The notes below the pieces were generated by a model, which saw only the letters and a program-made list of their open reading frames with translations, searched no databases and was not told the origin of the DNA. A stretch of 64,000 nucleotides of DNA, from positions 1-64,000 of the forward strand of contig JABHQW010000003.1 of the NCBI GenBank assembly GCA_018696595.1, written 5' to 3'. This DNA comes from Candidatus Woesearchaeota archaeon (lineage in GTDB: Archaea > Nanobdellota > Nanobdellia > Woesearchaeales > GW2011-AR9). Position 1 is the stretch's first letter, and every line of letters starts with the position of its first letter. A program made the position numbers and the translations under genes. Of the stretch, positions 8,443 to 16,961 are shown piece after piece.

Positions 8443-8487
8443 ATACCCCAGAAATCTCTTTGATTTCTCAGGGTATTGTTTAATACC
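8443..8487 (-). promoter_or_regulatory. Structured leader of trxA with two competing hairpins
   Basis: On the minus strand a TATA-like TTTATATATT (about 8519-8528) predicts a transcript start near 8495. The leader can then form either GGTATT/AATACC (8472-8477 with 8482-8487) or a longer hairpin pairing ATACCC (8443-8448) with GGGTAT (8471-8476) and AGAAATC (8450-8456) with GATTTCT (8462-8468). Both use the bases around 8472-8476, so they exclude each other. The gene's ribosome binding site follows directly. A dyad operator is the alternative reading. Confidence 0.5.
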
Positions 8488-8615
8488 TCTGTCAATTGTA
8501 AATGCTAAGTTGAGGTAGTAATATATAAATCAAATGGTATAATGTTTGATTGTTAGAGAATTCTGCACTACTGCAAAGCAAAAGCATTATAAACCTTAAA
8601 ATATTACTTCTAGGT

Positions 8616-8963
8616 ATGGGTGTGAACTTTGTTTGTCGGATAATTACGTTGGAAGATATTCTTAGATGTTCCTTCGGTTTAAACAAGACAGAAATAGCAA
8701 TTATGAAGTTTTTATTAGAAAGAAAAGAAGAACTGACTATTGAAGAAATTATGAAAAAGATTAAACGTGACAGAACAACAATTCAAAGGGCAGTAAAAAG
8801 ACTGTTTGAGAAAGAATTAATCAAGAGAAGGCAAATAAATCTTGATAAAGGCGGTTATGTTTTTGTCTATGCTCCAAAAGCAAAATCTGAACTGAAAGAA
8901 AAAGTTTATAAAATATTTGAGTCTTTTAAGGTAGCAGTAGGAAAAGAAATCCAAAAATGGTGA
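8616..8963 (+). CDS. Winged-helix transcriptional regulator (MarR/TrmB-like)
   Basis: From the ATG at 8616 the protein has 115 residues with one helix-turn-helix, IEEIMKKIKRDRTTIQRAVKRL, followed by a basic wing (IKRRQINLDKGGYVFVY). I prefer 8616 to the upstream ATG at 8550 because a TATA-like TTATAAAC lies about 27 bases before it, giving a leaderless mRNA. It overlaps the next gene by seven bases, so it probably regulates that membrane redox protein, and perhaps the divergent trxA. The ligand or signal is unknown. Confidence 0.7.
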   Translation: MGVNFVCRIITLEDILRCSFGLNKTEIAIMKFLLERKEELTIEEIMKKIKRDRTTIQRAVKRLFEKELIKRRQINLDKGGYVFVYAPKAKSELKEKVYKIFESFKVAVGKEIQKW

Positions 8964-10105
8964 AGATGTATAAGAGAGGTGTACTATTAATTGCAATGCT
9001 AGTTTTACTTAGTTCTCTAGTTTTTGCTGCAGAAAGTACAGAGAAAGATTGTATCTATTATTTTTATGGCGATGGTTGTGATGATTGTCCTGAAGTTAAT
9101 TTATTCCTAGATCAGTTAACTGACAAATATCCTGATTTGAACATAGAAAAGAATGAAGTTTATTATAATACAGATAACTTGAAACAATTACAACAATTCT
9201 TTGACGCTTATTCTGTTCCTGAAGATGAACAAGGTCTTCCAATTGTGTTTATGCCACATAGTTATTTCTTGGGACAAGAATCTATTAAAGGTTTATTAGA
9301 AGAACGGATTAAGAATAATGATAATAATGAATGTCCCTCTTTAGATAAAAAGGAAGTTATTGGAATTGTTGGGGAAAGTTCTTCAAAAAGTGTTATGGAT
9401 GGATTAAGTTTTTTTCTAGTTACTGGGTCTGCATTACTTAGTTCTGTTAACATGGGCGGTCTAGCTTTATTTCTGGTTTTGTTACTACTAATTTATTCTA
9501 TTAAAGATCGTGATGAAATGTTGAAGAAAGGTTTTATGTTTATTCTGGGAATTTATTTGGCTTATTTATTATTTGGGATGGGATTGTTTGCTTGGTTTGC
9601 TTATTCAAACATCGGAACATTTATTGCTAAAGTATTAGCTATCTTAGCGATCATCTTTGGTTTAGCAATGATTAAAGATTTCTTTGTTAGTTGGCAAGTT
9701 ACATTTAAGAATGTTAAGAACGAAACTAAGAAAAAATTGGCTGAAATTAAAGAATTTGTTTTGTTACCTTTCACAATATTATTCATGGGTTTTATTTTAG
9801 GATTATTTACACTTACTAACCTAAGCAAAACATTTCTCTTGGTGAGATATTTATTTATGGAAGGCTCAACTAGATTAATTGCGTTACCAATCTTACTTTA
9901 TTCTCTGGTATTATTTGTTCTGTTAATGTCAGTTGTTCTGATAACAGTTTTCTTAATGAAGGAACACCATTCTAAGAAGGCTAAAGTTAAACATCCACAA
10001 CATGATCGGAAAGCAAAAGCTTGGGATGACCATTACATTAAAGTTATGAATTTTATTGTTGCGGTTGTGATGTTGATTTTGGGATTAATTGTTTTGTTTC
10101 TTTGA
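8957..10105 (+). CDS. Membrane thiol-redox protein: thioredoxin-like domain plus DsbD/CcdA-like membrane part
   Basis: The 382-residue protein has a signal or anchor segment (about residues 7-24), a short thioredoxin-like domain outside the membrane with the redox motif CDDC in YYFYGDGCDDCPEV (about residues 38-41), and about six membrane segments from residue 155 onward. This architecture suggests passing reducing power across the membrane as DsbD/CcdA do, but the membrane part lacks obvious paired cysteines, so the mechanism is unclear. It is co-transcribed with the HTH regulator before it. Confidence 0.6.
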   Translation: MVKMYKRGVLLIAMLVLLSSLVFAAESTEKDCIYYFYGDGCDDCPEVNLFLDQLTDKYPDLNIEKNEVYYNTDNLKQLQQFFDAYSVPEDEQGLPIVFMPHSYFLGQESIKGLLEERIKNNDNNECPSLDKKEVIGIVGESSSKSVMDGLSFFLVTGSALLSSVNMGGLALFLVLLLLIYSIKDRDEMLKKGFMFILGIYLAYLLFGMGLFAWFAYSNIGTFIAKVLAILAIIFGLAMIKDFFVSWQVTFKNVKNETKKKLAEIKEFVLLPFTILFMGFILGLFTLTNLSKTFLLVRYLFMEGSTRLIALPILLYSLVLFVLLMSVVLITVFLMKEHHSKKAKVKHPQHDRKAKAWDDHYIKVMNFIVAVVMLILGLIVLFL

Positions 10106-10159
10106 ACGTTCTTTTGTAGTTTGATAAAGTTTATATTCTTCTGTTCTCAAACAATCATT

Positions 10160-10720
10160 ATGGGGGGTCAACCTTTTAAAGCAGTGGATATGATTTCTTT
10201 AGTTGATGATACTTATTCTGGATTATCAAAAAAAGTTCAGGAATTGGTGCGTGGTGCTGAATATCATGAGAAGTATCACCAGAAAGGAAATTTTGTTCAT
10301 GATCCAGATACTAATGAATGGAGAGTCGAAGTAGAATATTCGGTGGTTGGCGGTCTTATATATTCTGAATGTCCAGAAATGCCAGGAGGGTTTCTTGAAG
10401 AAAGAGAGGGACTTGAACTAAGAGTTGGATTAGAAATAATGCTTGATTCTGGTGTTGATGCAGCAAAAGAATATTTGGGTTATGAACAAAGATCAAACGA
10501 TGATTGTTTGGCATCTTTAAAAGAAAAAGGATTGCCTGAGACTGCTAAGGCCTATGGTGTTCCAGAAGAAGCTTTATTGGCATTTCAGGGATTAAATATT
10601 AGGAGATTACAGGAATATTTTGATTATTCTTTAAAAAGACCGGTCCAGGTTAGTTTAGCGGAAAAATTAGGTACAACTAGAGATTTTTTAGAAGATTTAA
10701 GAAGAAGAAAACTAGCTTAA
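10160..10720 (+). CDS. Unknown protein with HExxH-like motif
   Basis: I choose the ATG at 10160 (186 residues) rather than 10121, because a TATA-like TTTATATT lies about 27 bases upstream of it. Residues around 38-42 read HEKYH, an HExxH pattern, but the flanking sequence is polar and not typical of zincin helices, so catalytic use is doubtful. The C-terminal third looks like a small helical, possibly HTH-like domain (VSLAEKLGTTRDFLEDLRRR). I do not recognise a family. The SRP54 gene follows on the same strand. Confidence 0.5.
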   Translation: MGGQPFKAVDMISLVDDTYSGLSKKVQELVRGAEYHEKYHQKGNFVHDPDTNEWRVEVEYSVVGGLIYSECPEMPGGFLEEREGLELRVGLEIMLDSGVDAAKEYLGYEQRSNDDCLASLKEKGLPETAKAYGVPEEALLAFQGLNIRRLQEYFDYSLKRPVQVSLAEKLGTTRDFLEDLRRRKLA

Positions 10721-10764
10721 AATCAATAACTTTTATATAACCAATTAGTTTCTACATTAAACAT

Positions 10765-12114
10765 ATGGTACTTGAGAAACTAGGAGATTCATTGAAGAAC
10801 ACTTTAGGCAAGATTGCCAAGTCCGTTTTCGTAGATGAAAAGCTAATCAATGAACTAGTAAAAGATATTCAAAGGGCCTTATTACAATCAGATACTAATG
10901 TTCAACTTGTTTTTGATTTAAGCAAGAAAATTAAAGAAAGAGCTAAAGAAGATACTGCTCCTGGAATAACAAAAAGGGAACAGTTAGTCAAGATTGTTTA
11001 TGAAGAATTAACAAATTTCTTGGGAAAGGAAACTTCTGAACTTAAGATTGAAAAAAAGCCAACACAAATTATGTTAGTGGGATTATTTGGAAGCGGTAAA
11101 ACCACTACTACTGGAAAACTAGCTAAATTTTACAAGAAACGTGGTTACAAAGTTGCAGTAATGCAAACTGATACTTGGCGACCAGCAGCTTATGATCAGT
11201 TAGAACAGTTAGCTAAAAGTGTTGGAGTAGAATTCTTTGGTGTTCGTGGAGAAAAAGATCCAGTAAATATTTACATGGCTTTCCAAGATAAAATTAAAGA
11301 TTATGATGTTGTTATTGTTGATACTGCTGGAAGAGATGCTTTATCAGAAGATTTAATTGAGGAACTTAACCAAATTCATTCTGTGGTTAAACCAGATGAA
11401 AGATTATTGGTTATCTCTGCAGACATTGGGCAAGCTGCCCAGAAACAAGCGCAAGCCTTCCATGATACTGTTGATGTCAATGGTGTAATTGTAACAAAGT
11501 TAGAAGGAACTGCTAAGGGTGGCGGTGCTTTATCTGCTTGTTCTGTAACTAATGCCCCAATCAAGTTTATCGGTATTGGTGAAAAGGTTGACGATTTAGA
11601 AATATTTCATCCGCAACGGTTTGTTGGTAGGCTTATTGGGTTTGGAGATATAGAATCATTATTAGAGAAAGCTAAAGAAGTTATGAATGAAGATGATGCT
11701 AAAGATATGCAAGATAAATTTTTGAAAGGAGATTTTAATTTACTTGATCTTTATAATCAAATGAAGTCGTTGAAGAAGATGGGTTCATTTAAGAAAATCA
11801 TGGGTATGATTCCTGGCATGAGTAATATGAACATGCCGAAAGAAATGTTGGATGTTCAAGAAGGGAAACTAGAGAAATGGAAGATTGCTATGGATTCAAT
11901 GACTCAGGAAGAATTGGAAGAACCCGATAAGATTGGTGCAGATAGAGTTGACCGGATTGCTTCTGGTTCAGGCAGTTCAATTAAAGAAGTTCGTGAGTTG
12001 CTTAAACAGCATCGTCAAAGTAAGAAAATGATGAAAATGTTTAAGGGCGAAAAAGATATGAACAAGATGATGAAGAAGATGAAAGGCAAAATGCCTGGCG
12101 GTATGAAGTTTTAG
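10765..12114 (+). CDS. srp54: Signal recognition particle protein SRP54
   Basis: The 449-residue GTPase has the N-terminal four-helix bundle, the G domain (P-loop LFGSGKTTTTGKLA near 106-119, DTAGRD near 187, TKLEGTAKGGGAL) and a Met-rich M domain (about 295-449) that binds the 7S RNA and signal sequences. It delivers secretory and membrane proteins to the translocon. The tail is very Met/Lys/Gly-rich and ends KMPGGMKF. Its last codons are repeated downstream of the stop (see 12163-12209). Confidence 0.97.
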   Translation: MVLEKLGDSLKNTLGKIAKSVFVDEKLINELVKDIQRALLQSDTNVQLVFDLSKKIKERAKEDTAPGITKREQLVKIVYEELTNFLGKETSELKIEKKPTQIMLVGLFGSGKTTTTGKLAKFYKKRGYKVAVMQTDTWRPAAYDQLEQLAKSVGVEFFGVRGEKDPVNIYMAFQDKIKDYDVVIVDTAGRDALSEDLIEELNQIHSVVKPDERLLVISADIGQAAQKQAQAFHDTVDVNGVIVTKLEGTAKGGGALSACSVTNAPIKFIGIGEKVDDLEIFHPQRFVGRLIGFGDIESLLEKAKEVMNEDDAKDMQDKFLKGDFNLLDLYNQMKSLKKMGSFKKIMGMIPGMSNMNMPKEMLDVQEGKLEKWKIAMDSMTQEELEEPDKIGADRVDRIASGSGSSIKEVRELLKQHRQSKKMMKMFKGEKDMNKMMKKMKGKMPGGMKF

Positions 12115-12132
12115 TCTTTGTTTTCTTTTGAT

Positions 12133-12152
12133 CAAACTTTTGTAAAAGTTTG
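12133..12152 (+). terminator. Hairpin between the SRP54 stop and its tail copy
   Basis: CAAACTTTTGTAAAAGTTTG is a perfect inverted repeat, at least 7 bp with a 6-base loop. It may end transcription or mark the boundary of a past insertion or deletion. Confidence 0.4.
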
Positions 12153-12162
12153 TGATGGAGGG

Positions 12163-12209
12163 GATGAAAGGCAAAATGCCTGGTGGCATGAAGTTTTAGT
12201 CTTTGTTTT
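12163..12209 (+). repeat. Second copy of the SRP54 gene 3' end
   Basis: These 47 bases match 12078-12124 (end of SRP54 plus 10 bases past its stop) with two differences, 85 bases apart. Both differences are synonymous (GGC GGT versus GGT GGC). The copy contains a tiny frame from ATG 12164 to TAG 12199 encoding MKGKMPGGMKF, with GGAGG just before it. It could be a relic of a replaced gene copy, an attachment-site duplication, or a minigene. Confidence 0.85.
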
Positions 12210-12254
12210 GTAGTTTTAACATACTTAATTAACATTCAAATGAGGTGAAATAAA

Positions 12255-12599
12255 ATGAGTTTAAGATTAGAAAATGTAGAAGTTGTAGGTGGAAAACTCC
12301 AGGATTTGTTGGAGGTTCTATTGGAACATATGACTGAAAGAGCAGAATTAATTAAAGTTTTAAGAGAAATTGAAAGAACCCTTCCTTTTTTAATGGATAC
12401 TATAAGAAAAAGGTTCTCAAGTGTGGAGAAAGCTAGTAAGAATTTTATTAATGCTTATCTGAAATTGGATCAAGAACGTAAAAACATGATTCTTGAATTA
12501 ACTCTTAGTAAAGAAGCTAATTATTATCGTCAGATACAAGAACCTGTTTTGAGTTTTTCAAGATCCTTGCAGGCAATGTGCAATAAAATTTCACACTAA
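12255..12599 (+). CDS. Small helical protein of unknown function
   Basis: The 114-residue protein is predicted all-helical and amphipathic, with no membrane segment or catalytic motif. A good ribosome binding site (GAGGTGA, 7 bases before the ATG) supports the start. A second small helical protein with the same type of ribosome binding site follows 63 bases later. I do not recognise either family; a partner relationship is inferred only from adjacency. Confidence 0.55.
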   Translation: MSLRLENVEVVGGKLQDLLEVLLEHMTERAELIKVLREIERTLPFLMDTIRKRFSSVEKASKNFINAYLKLDQERKNMILELTLSKEANYYRQIQEPVLSFSRSLQAMCNKISH

Positions 12600-12662
12600 A
12601 CTTTTAATACAAGTAGAAATTATTATTAAAAAACATCCTTATTAAGGAAAGAGGTGATTATT

Positions 12663-12911
12663 ATGGCTGTTGATCCAGCAAGGGTATTTAGGTTATTAAA
12701 AAAAGAAGAAAGTGAGATTGTAATGCAAATTAATCAACTAGTTAGTGAGTTGGAGATTATAAAGAAGGCCGTTAAGGCTACTGAAAAAGGTAAACAGTTT
12801 GAAACGGGAAGTTGGGCTATAATGCTTAGGGAATTTAAGAAATCAACAAAAAACTTATCATTACACTTACAAATCTTTATTGGTGAATTGATCCCAGCTA
12901 GAAAGTCTTAA
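12663..12911 (+). CDS. Small helical protein of unknown function
   Basis: Starting at the ATG 12663, spaced 7 bases from GAGGTG, the protein has 82 residues. It is helical and Lys/Glu-rich in its first half (RLLKKEESEIVMQINQLVSE), possibly a short coiled coil. The earlier GTG at 12654 lies inside the ribosome binding site and is unlikely to be used. Its stop overlaps the stop of the convergent zinc-ribbon gene. Confidence 0.5.
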   Translation: MAVDPARVFRLLKKEESEIVMQINQLVSELEIIKKAVKATEKGKQFETGSWAIMLREFKKSTKNLSLHLQIFIGELIPARKS

Positions 12912-13036
12912 CTAATGGCAATCTCTTTTCGGTAACCGCATTTCTTACAGTAATGTACATCGTACATGCCGTCAGCGAACTTATGCTGGCCAACATGTAA
13001 TAGTTTATCGCATTCTGGACAATTTGTTTGTTGCAT
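12908..13036 (-). CDS. Zinc-ribbon mini-protein
   Basis: This 42-residue frame encodes MQQTNCPECDK near its start and HYCKKCGYRKE near its end: two CxxC knuckles 25 residues apart that would bind one zinc ion. It begins six bases after the end of the U32 gene on the same strand and probably shares its transcript. The function is unknown; mini zinc ribbons often bind RNA or protein partners. Confidence 0.65.
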   Translation of the reverse strand: MQQTNCPECDKLLHVGQHKFADGMYDVHYCKKCGYRKEIAIS

Positions 13037-13041
13037 TTTAA

Positions 13042-14235
13042 TTAAGATCTTTCTTTAACTAAATAAACTTTATCATTTTCTCTTACTAAGAAATCTGTTT
13101 TAATTGTAATTAATGTTCCTTTCTCTGCTTTCTCAATCTTTCCAGAATGATCATGCATTTCAGAAACAACCATTTCTTCGCAACCAGTAGTTGGACCAAT
13201 GAAAGTAATTTTATCACCTACTTTAACTTTGTCACATTCAACTTTAAACTCTACAGCAGAAATGTTTTTGTAAAAATTACTCGCTTTACCAATCTGAACT
13301 TTTTTGGTTGTTGCTTTACTCCCATATAAATCAGCTCTTTGATGGTGGGGATAATCTATAAAGAATCCAGTTGAAAAATCTTTATTGTAAACTTGTTTAA
13401 GTTCCTCAGTTAATTCTGTTACTAATTCTTTGTTGAATTTGTTTTCTTTAATCGCTTCAACCGCTTTTCGGTAAACAGAAACTACTTTGGAAACATAATC
13501 TGCTCCTCGGTTTCTACCTTCAATCTTTAAACAATCAACAAAAGTAAGTTTGTCTAGTACTGGAAGTGCACATAAATCTTTGGCAGACATGACAAAGTTA
13601 TTATCCATAACCATTTCGTGTCCTTCTTCTTTATCAGTTACTTTGTATTCTCTTCTGCAAGGTTGTAAACATTCTCCTCTGTTGGCAGATTTGTTAAATA
13701 ACTCTTGTGACATAAAACATCTTCCTGAATAAGAAATACATCTTGCTCCGTGAATGAACACTTCTATTTCCATTCCAGTTTTCTCTTTTATTGTTTTAAC
13801 ATCTTCGATTGAACATTCTCTGGCAAGAACAATTCTTTCTACTCCTAATTCTTTCCAGTATAATGCCGCTTCTGAATTACTTACAGATGCTTGTGTGGAT
13901 AAATGGATTGGGATTCCTAATTCTTTACACTTCTTAACTACAGCTAGGTCCCAACAGATAACTGCATCAATATTAGCTTCTTTTAACGTTGTGAGAACTT
14001 TGTTTAATTGTTCTAACTCTGATTCGTAAATTATAATGTTAACTGTACAGTAAGCTTTAACATTATTCTCATGACAATATTCTACAATCTCTTTAACTTC
14101 GTCTAGTTCAAAGTTTCCTGCTGCTACACGCATGTTAAAATCTTTAATTCCAAAATAGATCGCATCTGCTTTAGCTTTAACAGCTGCGGTAAGCATGCTT
14201 CTATTTCCTACTGGTGCTAATATTTCCATTTTCAT
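13042..14235 (-). CDS. Peptidase-U32-family protein (TrhP/YegQ-like short form)
   Basis: The 397-residue protein has the U32 core: EILAPVGNRSMLTAAVKAKAD at the start, YCTVNIIIYE, HLSTQASVSN and the cysteine cluster CISYSGRCFMS ... GECLQPCRREY (about residues 167-195) expected to hold a 4Fe-4S cluster. A small beta-barrel-like C-terminal domain follows. Relatives of this length include TrhP, which hydroxylates a tRNA uridine using prephenate. It is a paralogue of the gene at 4620-6551. It begins with a 4-base overlap with the upstream Cys-rich gene. Confidence 0.8.
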   Translation of the reverse strand: MKMEILAPVGNRSMLTAAVKAKADAIYFGIKDFNMRVAAGNFELDEVKEIVEYCHENNVKAYCTVNIIIYESELEQLNKVLTTLKEANIDAVICWDLAVVKKCKELGIPIHLSTQASVSNSEAALYWKELGVERIVLARECSIEDVKTIKEKTGMEIEVFIHGARCISYSGRCFMSQELFNKSANRGECLQPCRREYKVTDKEEGHEMVMDNNFVMSAKDLCALPVLDKLTFVDCLKIEGRNRGADYVSKVVSVYRKAVEAIKENKFNKELVTELTEELKQVYNKDFSTGFFIDYPHHQRADLYGSKATTKKVQIGKASNFYKNISAVEFKVECDKVKVGDKITFIGPTTGCEEMVVSEMHDHSGKIEKAEKGTLITIKTDFLVRENDKVYLVKERS

Positions 14236-14420
14236 TCTGTTAATAAACTAACAAATTCAACCTCTCGTTTTTGACAGGAATAATTTTTGCCTTCATATCC
14301 CCAAGAACCATCTAACTTTAAGGGGTCAATATTAGCAATAATTCTTTCTTCATGATTATATTGACATACTGAATAAAGCGGACAATCTAATTCTCTTCCA
14401 GTATGACATTCTTTATTCAT
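14232..14420 (-). CDS. Small Cys-rich protein upstream of the U32 gene
   Basis: The 62-residue protein has four cysteines at about positions 5, 13, 19 and 49 (ECHTGRELDCPLYSVC, YSCQKRE). Its ATGA overlap with the U32 start shows translational coupling, so it may help assemble or deliver the iron-sulphur centre of the U32 protein (inference). The family is not recognised. It resembles in style the two Cys-rich proteins at 16744-17210. Confidence 0.55.
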   Translation of the reverse strand: MNKECHTGRELDCPLYSVCQYNHEERIIANIDPLKLDGSWGYEGKNYSCQKREVEFVSLLTE

Positions 14421-14515
14421 TTTTATGTTTAATTCGGGGTTTACTCTAAAAATGTTTCGTATATTCTAGTGGTAAGAAAAATTTATAAACAACCTTTGAA
14501 AATCTAATTCTCTTA

Positions 14516-14902
14516 ATGAAAGGCTACCAAGCAACAACATTAAGGAATTTGAAACAAGCTGGTTCTGGAATTCATGTTATGGTGGAGGCTATGCCACTTT
14601 CTGGCATGAGAGATAATAATGGTGGTTTTATTTGTTCTTTAGCAAGAGAAGGGGCAGTAGTACCTGCAACAATTGATCAATCTGTTTATGATTCTACTCA
14701 GGAAGTAATTGACGTTTATAATGTTCTAGGAAGGTGGAACGGCACTGAATTAGAAGTTCATCATGCAGAAGCAAGGGGATTACTTAAAGTTGGAAGAACA
14801 AGACCTCCTGGACCAATAAAACCAATGTATGATGAGAATTCAAGTCTTCAAATTTCTCAAGAATTAGCTAGGAAAAAGAGATTAGATCTTAAACTTCTAT
14901 GA
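14516..14902 (+). CDS. Hypothetical protein
   Basis: The 128-residue soluble protein has no motif I recognise. A TATA-like TTTATAAAC about 30 bases before the ATG supports expression. Its 3' end overlaps the 3' end of the convergent metallophosphoesterase gene by 14 bases. Confidence 0.45.
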   Translation: MKGYQATTLRNLKQAGSGIHVMVEAMPLSGMRDNNGGFICSLAREGAVVPATIDQSVYDSTQEVIDVYNVLGRWNGTELEVHHAEARGLLKVGRTRPPGPIKPMYDENSSLQISQELARKKRLDLKLL

Positions 14903-15485
14903 TTTTACCTTTCTTACCAACATTAATAACTTTAGTTTTACCAATAACTTCTTCAATTCCTTCAGATTCATGGATGTGGCCACAGATGTGTAGCTCTGGT
15001 TGAAACTCTTCAATTGCTTTCTTTATTCCTTCACTTCCAGGAAATAATCCTAAACCAATAATACTACCTTCTGGCTGAGTATGAGTTAACATGATTTTCT
15101 TTTTCACATCTGTTAAAGAATCGTGCGCTTTTTTCAAAGTGTTGAAAACATCTTCTTCGCTTAATTGGTGTGGCCCAATATTACCATAACCGCAACCAAA
15201 GATCCCTACATCTCCCTTTTTGAAAACGTATCCATGCATATTCTTTGCACCATACTTTTCAACTAAGAAATTTATTTCTGTCATTCCTTCCCAATTTCCG
15301 GGAATTAATCCCACTTCCAGATTCTTGGCTCTAAATGGTCCAACCATGCCTTCTACGCTACCTTCATCATCTACTAAGTCTCCAGCTAATAAAACTAAGT
15401 CTACGTTCTCTTTTTCAGCTTTCTCGGCCATCTCTTTAACAAGATGTTTGTCGCCGTGTAAGTCGCTTAAAGCCAGTATTTTCAT
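14889..15485 (-). CDS. Calcineurin-like metallophosphoesterase
   Basis: The 198-residue protein carries the full metal-binding set of the family: DLHGD (residues 8-12), GDLVDDE (about 36), GNWEG replacing GNHE (about 64), HTQPEG (about 111) and GHIHE (about 153). The Asn-Trp variant of GNHE keeps the metal-binding Asn but lacks the usual His general acid, so activity may be changed. Size and motifs resemble MJ0936-type phosphodiesterases. The substrate is not evident. Confidence 0.85.
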   Translation of the reverse strand: MKILALSDLHGDKHLVKEMAEKAEKENVDLVLLAGDLVDDEGSVEGMVGPFRAKNLEVGLIPGNWEGMTEINFLVEKYGAKNMHGYVFKKGDVGIFGCGYGNIGPHQLSEEDVFNTLKKAHDSLTDVKKKIMLTHTQPEGSIIGLGLFPGSEGIKKAIEEFQPELHICGHIHESEGIEEVIGKTKVINVGKKGKIIEV

Positions 15486-15586
15486 ATAAATCTAATAGCA
15501 ATTCTACTTTATAAATCTTTTGGTTTTGTTATTGGGGAGTGATGACTTACATAAAGTTTATAAATAAAGATTATTTATTCAATTTT

Positions 15587-16747
15587 ATGTCTATTCATAC
15601 ATATAATTTTGCTGACATAACTGGAGCGACCCATAAAGAATTAGGGGTTGATGAAATTGTAGACAATGCTCTTAGTAAGGACTTAGAAGGAATTGTGGTG
15701 ATTTCTTCAGGAAACTTTTCTTTTGCAATTCAGGAAGAAATTACACGCCGAGAATCTAGTTTAAAATTATTCAATTTAGTTGGTAGGAAATCAAGATCAA
15801 ATTCTGAGATAGAAATTCCTAATGGGGATATTCTTAAAACTAATGAACAAAGGGTTTCTGTTGTTAGAGATGCTACAGGGTTAAACATAAAGATACAAGA
15901 TTACACCGACTTTATTCCTAATGCTTATGGCGTACATGCAGAAGTAATCTTAGCATCAACACCAGATTATGTTTTGTGTCCAATTGGTTCAGGTAAATTA
16001 TGGTTAAGCATTGTGAGAAAAGTTCAGTCTTTAGACATTAGTACTAAAGTTATTGGGGTTACTCCCAAAGGGAGAAATGCTTTTTTCTTAAATAATTTAA
16101 CCAGAAACTTAGATTCGGTTGCAGATAAACTAACTGCCCCTTATACTCACTTGAGAGAAGAAGTTTTGGCTGAATCCCCAAATCATATTGTTGCGGAAGC
16201 TTCTGAAAGGCAGTTAAAAAAAGCATATAATAAAGCAAAGCAAAGAAATATTGAATGCGAACCAAGTGGAGCAGCAGGATTTGTTGTTTATGATCAAAAG
16301 TTTTGTAATCAGCATGAAATTGATAAATCTGATGATGTTGTTGTTGTATCAACTGGGAAAGGATTTAAGTATGAAGTTGATCAAACTAGAAACACAGAAT
16401 GTAAAAGAAGATCTAAAATTGGTACTTTAGCTACTCTTTTTGTTGCTGGGACTTTTTGTTTTTTAGCACAAACAATGGCTCATATTTCTGATCAACAAAT
16501 TGCAAGGGAATTATTATCTACTATGAATTCTAAAACTGATTATCGGGCTTTAGTTTACATGGCGGAAAGAGAAGGGGTTAGTTCAATAATGAGTTTAAGT
16601 GCTGATGGGGTTTCAATGGCAGGAACTCTTTCAATGATGGATCAAACTGGATTAGATTATATTGTTCATTCTCAAGATCCTAAGAAAGCTGCAATGTATC
16701 GTGATTTTGTATCTAAATGTCCCTATGATAACAAAACTTGTCTTTAA
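15587..16747 (+). CDS. PLP fold-type-II-like protein with C-terminal membrane segment
   Basis: From ATG 15587 (preferred over 15539 because TTTATAAATA lies about 28 bases upstream) the protein has 386 residues. It resembles the threonine synthase/cysteine synthase fold: GATHKELG near the start could hold the PLP lysine, followed by SSGNFS (SxGN loop), PIGSGKLW (phosphate-binding glycine loop) and EPSGAAGF. After residue about 275 there is a single membrane segment (TLATLFVAGTFCFLAQTMA) and a tail of about 85 residues. That tail is not part of known synthases. Function unknown. Confidence 0.55.
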   Translation: MSIHTYNFADITGATHKELGVDEIVDNALSKDLEGIVVISSGNFSFAIQEEITRRESSLKLFNLVGRKSRSNSEIEIPNGDILKTNEQRVSVVRDATGLNIKIQDYTDFIPNAYGVHAEVILASTPDYVLCPIGSGKLWLSIVRKVQSLDISTKVIGVTPKGRNAFFLNNLTRNLDSVADKLTAPYTHLREEVLAESPNHIVAEASERQLKKAYNKAKQRNIECEPSGAAGFVVYDQKFCNQHEIDKSDDVVVVSTGKGFKYEVDQTRNTECKRRSKIGTLATLFVAGTFCFLAQTMAHISDQQIARELLSTMNSKTDYRALVYMAEREGVSSIMSLSADGVSMAGTLSMMDQTGLDYIVHSQDPKKAAMYRDFVSKCPYDNKTCL

Positions 16748-16956
16748 ACTTCTTTCCAAGGTTCAACATAATTGCATCCGTAACATTTTGCACTTTGTGA
16801 TGCTGGGTTTTGATCAAAATCTAACCAAGTGACTTCTCGTGTATTAGAAACATTGATGTGTTCGCAAGCAACGTCTTGCAATCCTGCAGATAAAAGACAC
16901 CTGTCATACATACGACAGTTGGCTAATCCATTTTCTGTTATACAATCAATTGTCAT
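16744..16956 (-). CDS. Small Cys-rich protein ending in CYGCN motif
   Basis: The 70-residue protein has six cysteines arranged CIT...NCRMYDRC...CEH...CYGCN. The final CYGCN and preceding CEH are shared with the gene just upstream (16962-17210), so the two are tandem paralogues. A metal-binding or iron-sulphur role is likely but not shown. Its stop overlaps the stop of the convergent PLP-fold gene. Confidence 0.5.
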   Translation of the reverse strand: MTIDCITENGLANCRMYDRCLLSAGLQDVACEHINVSNTREVTWLDFDQNPASQSAKCYGCNYVEPWKEV

Positions 16957-16961
16957 TTTTA

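Noticed and set aside
10277-10291. HEKYH as a metallopeptidase active site in the 10160-10720 protein
   Set aside because: The surrounding residues are polar and lack the hydrophobic helix and third ligand expected of zincins, so I noted the motif but did not call an enzyme.
11977-12235. Minus-strand frames across the SRP54 tail and its copy
   Set aside because: They are shadows created by the Met/Lys-rich tail and its 47-base repeat; no start signal is present.
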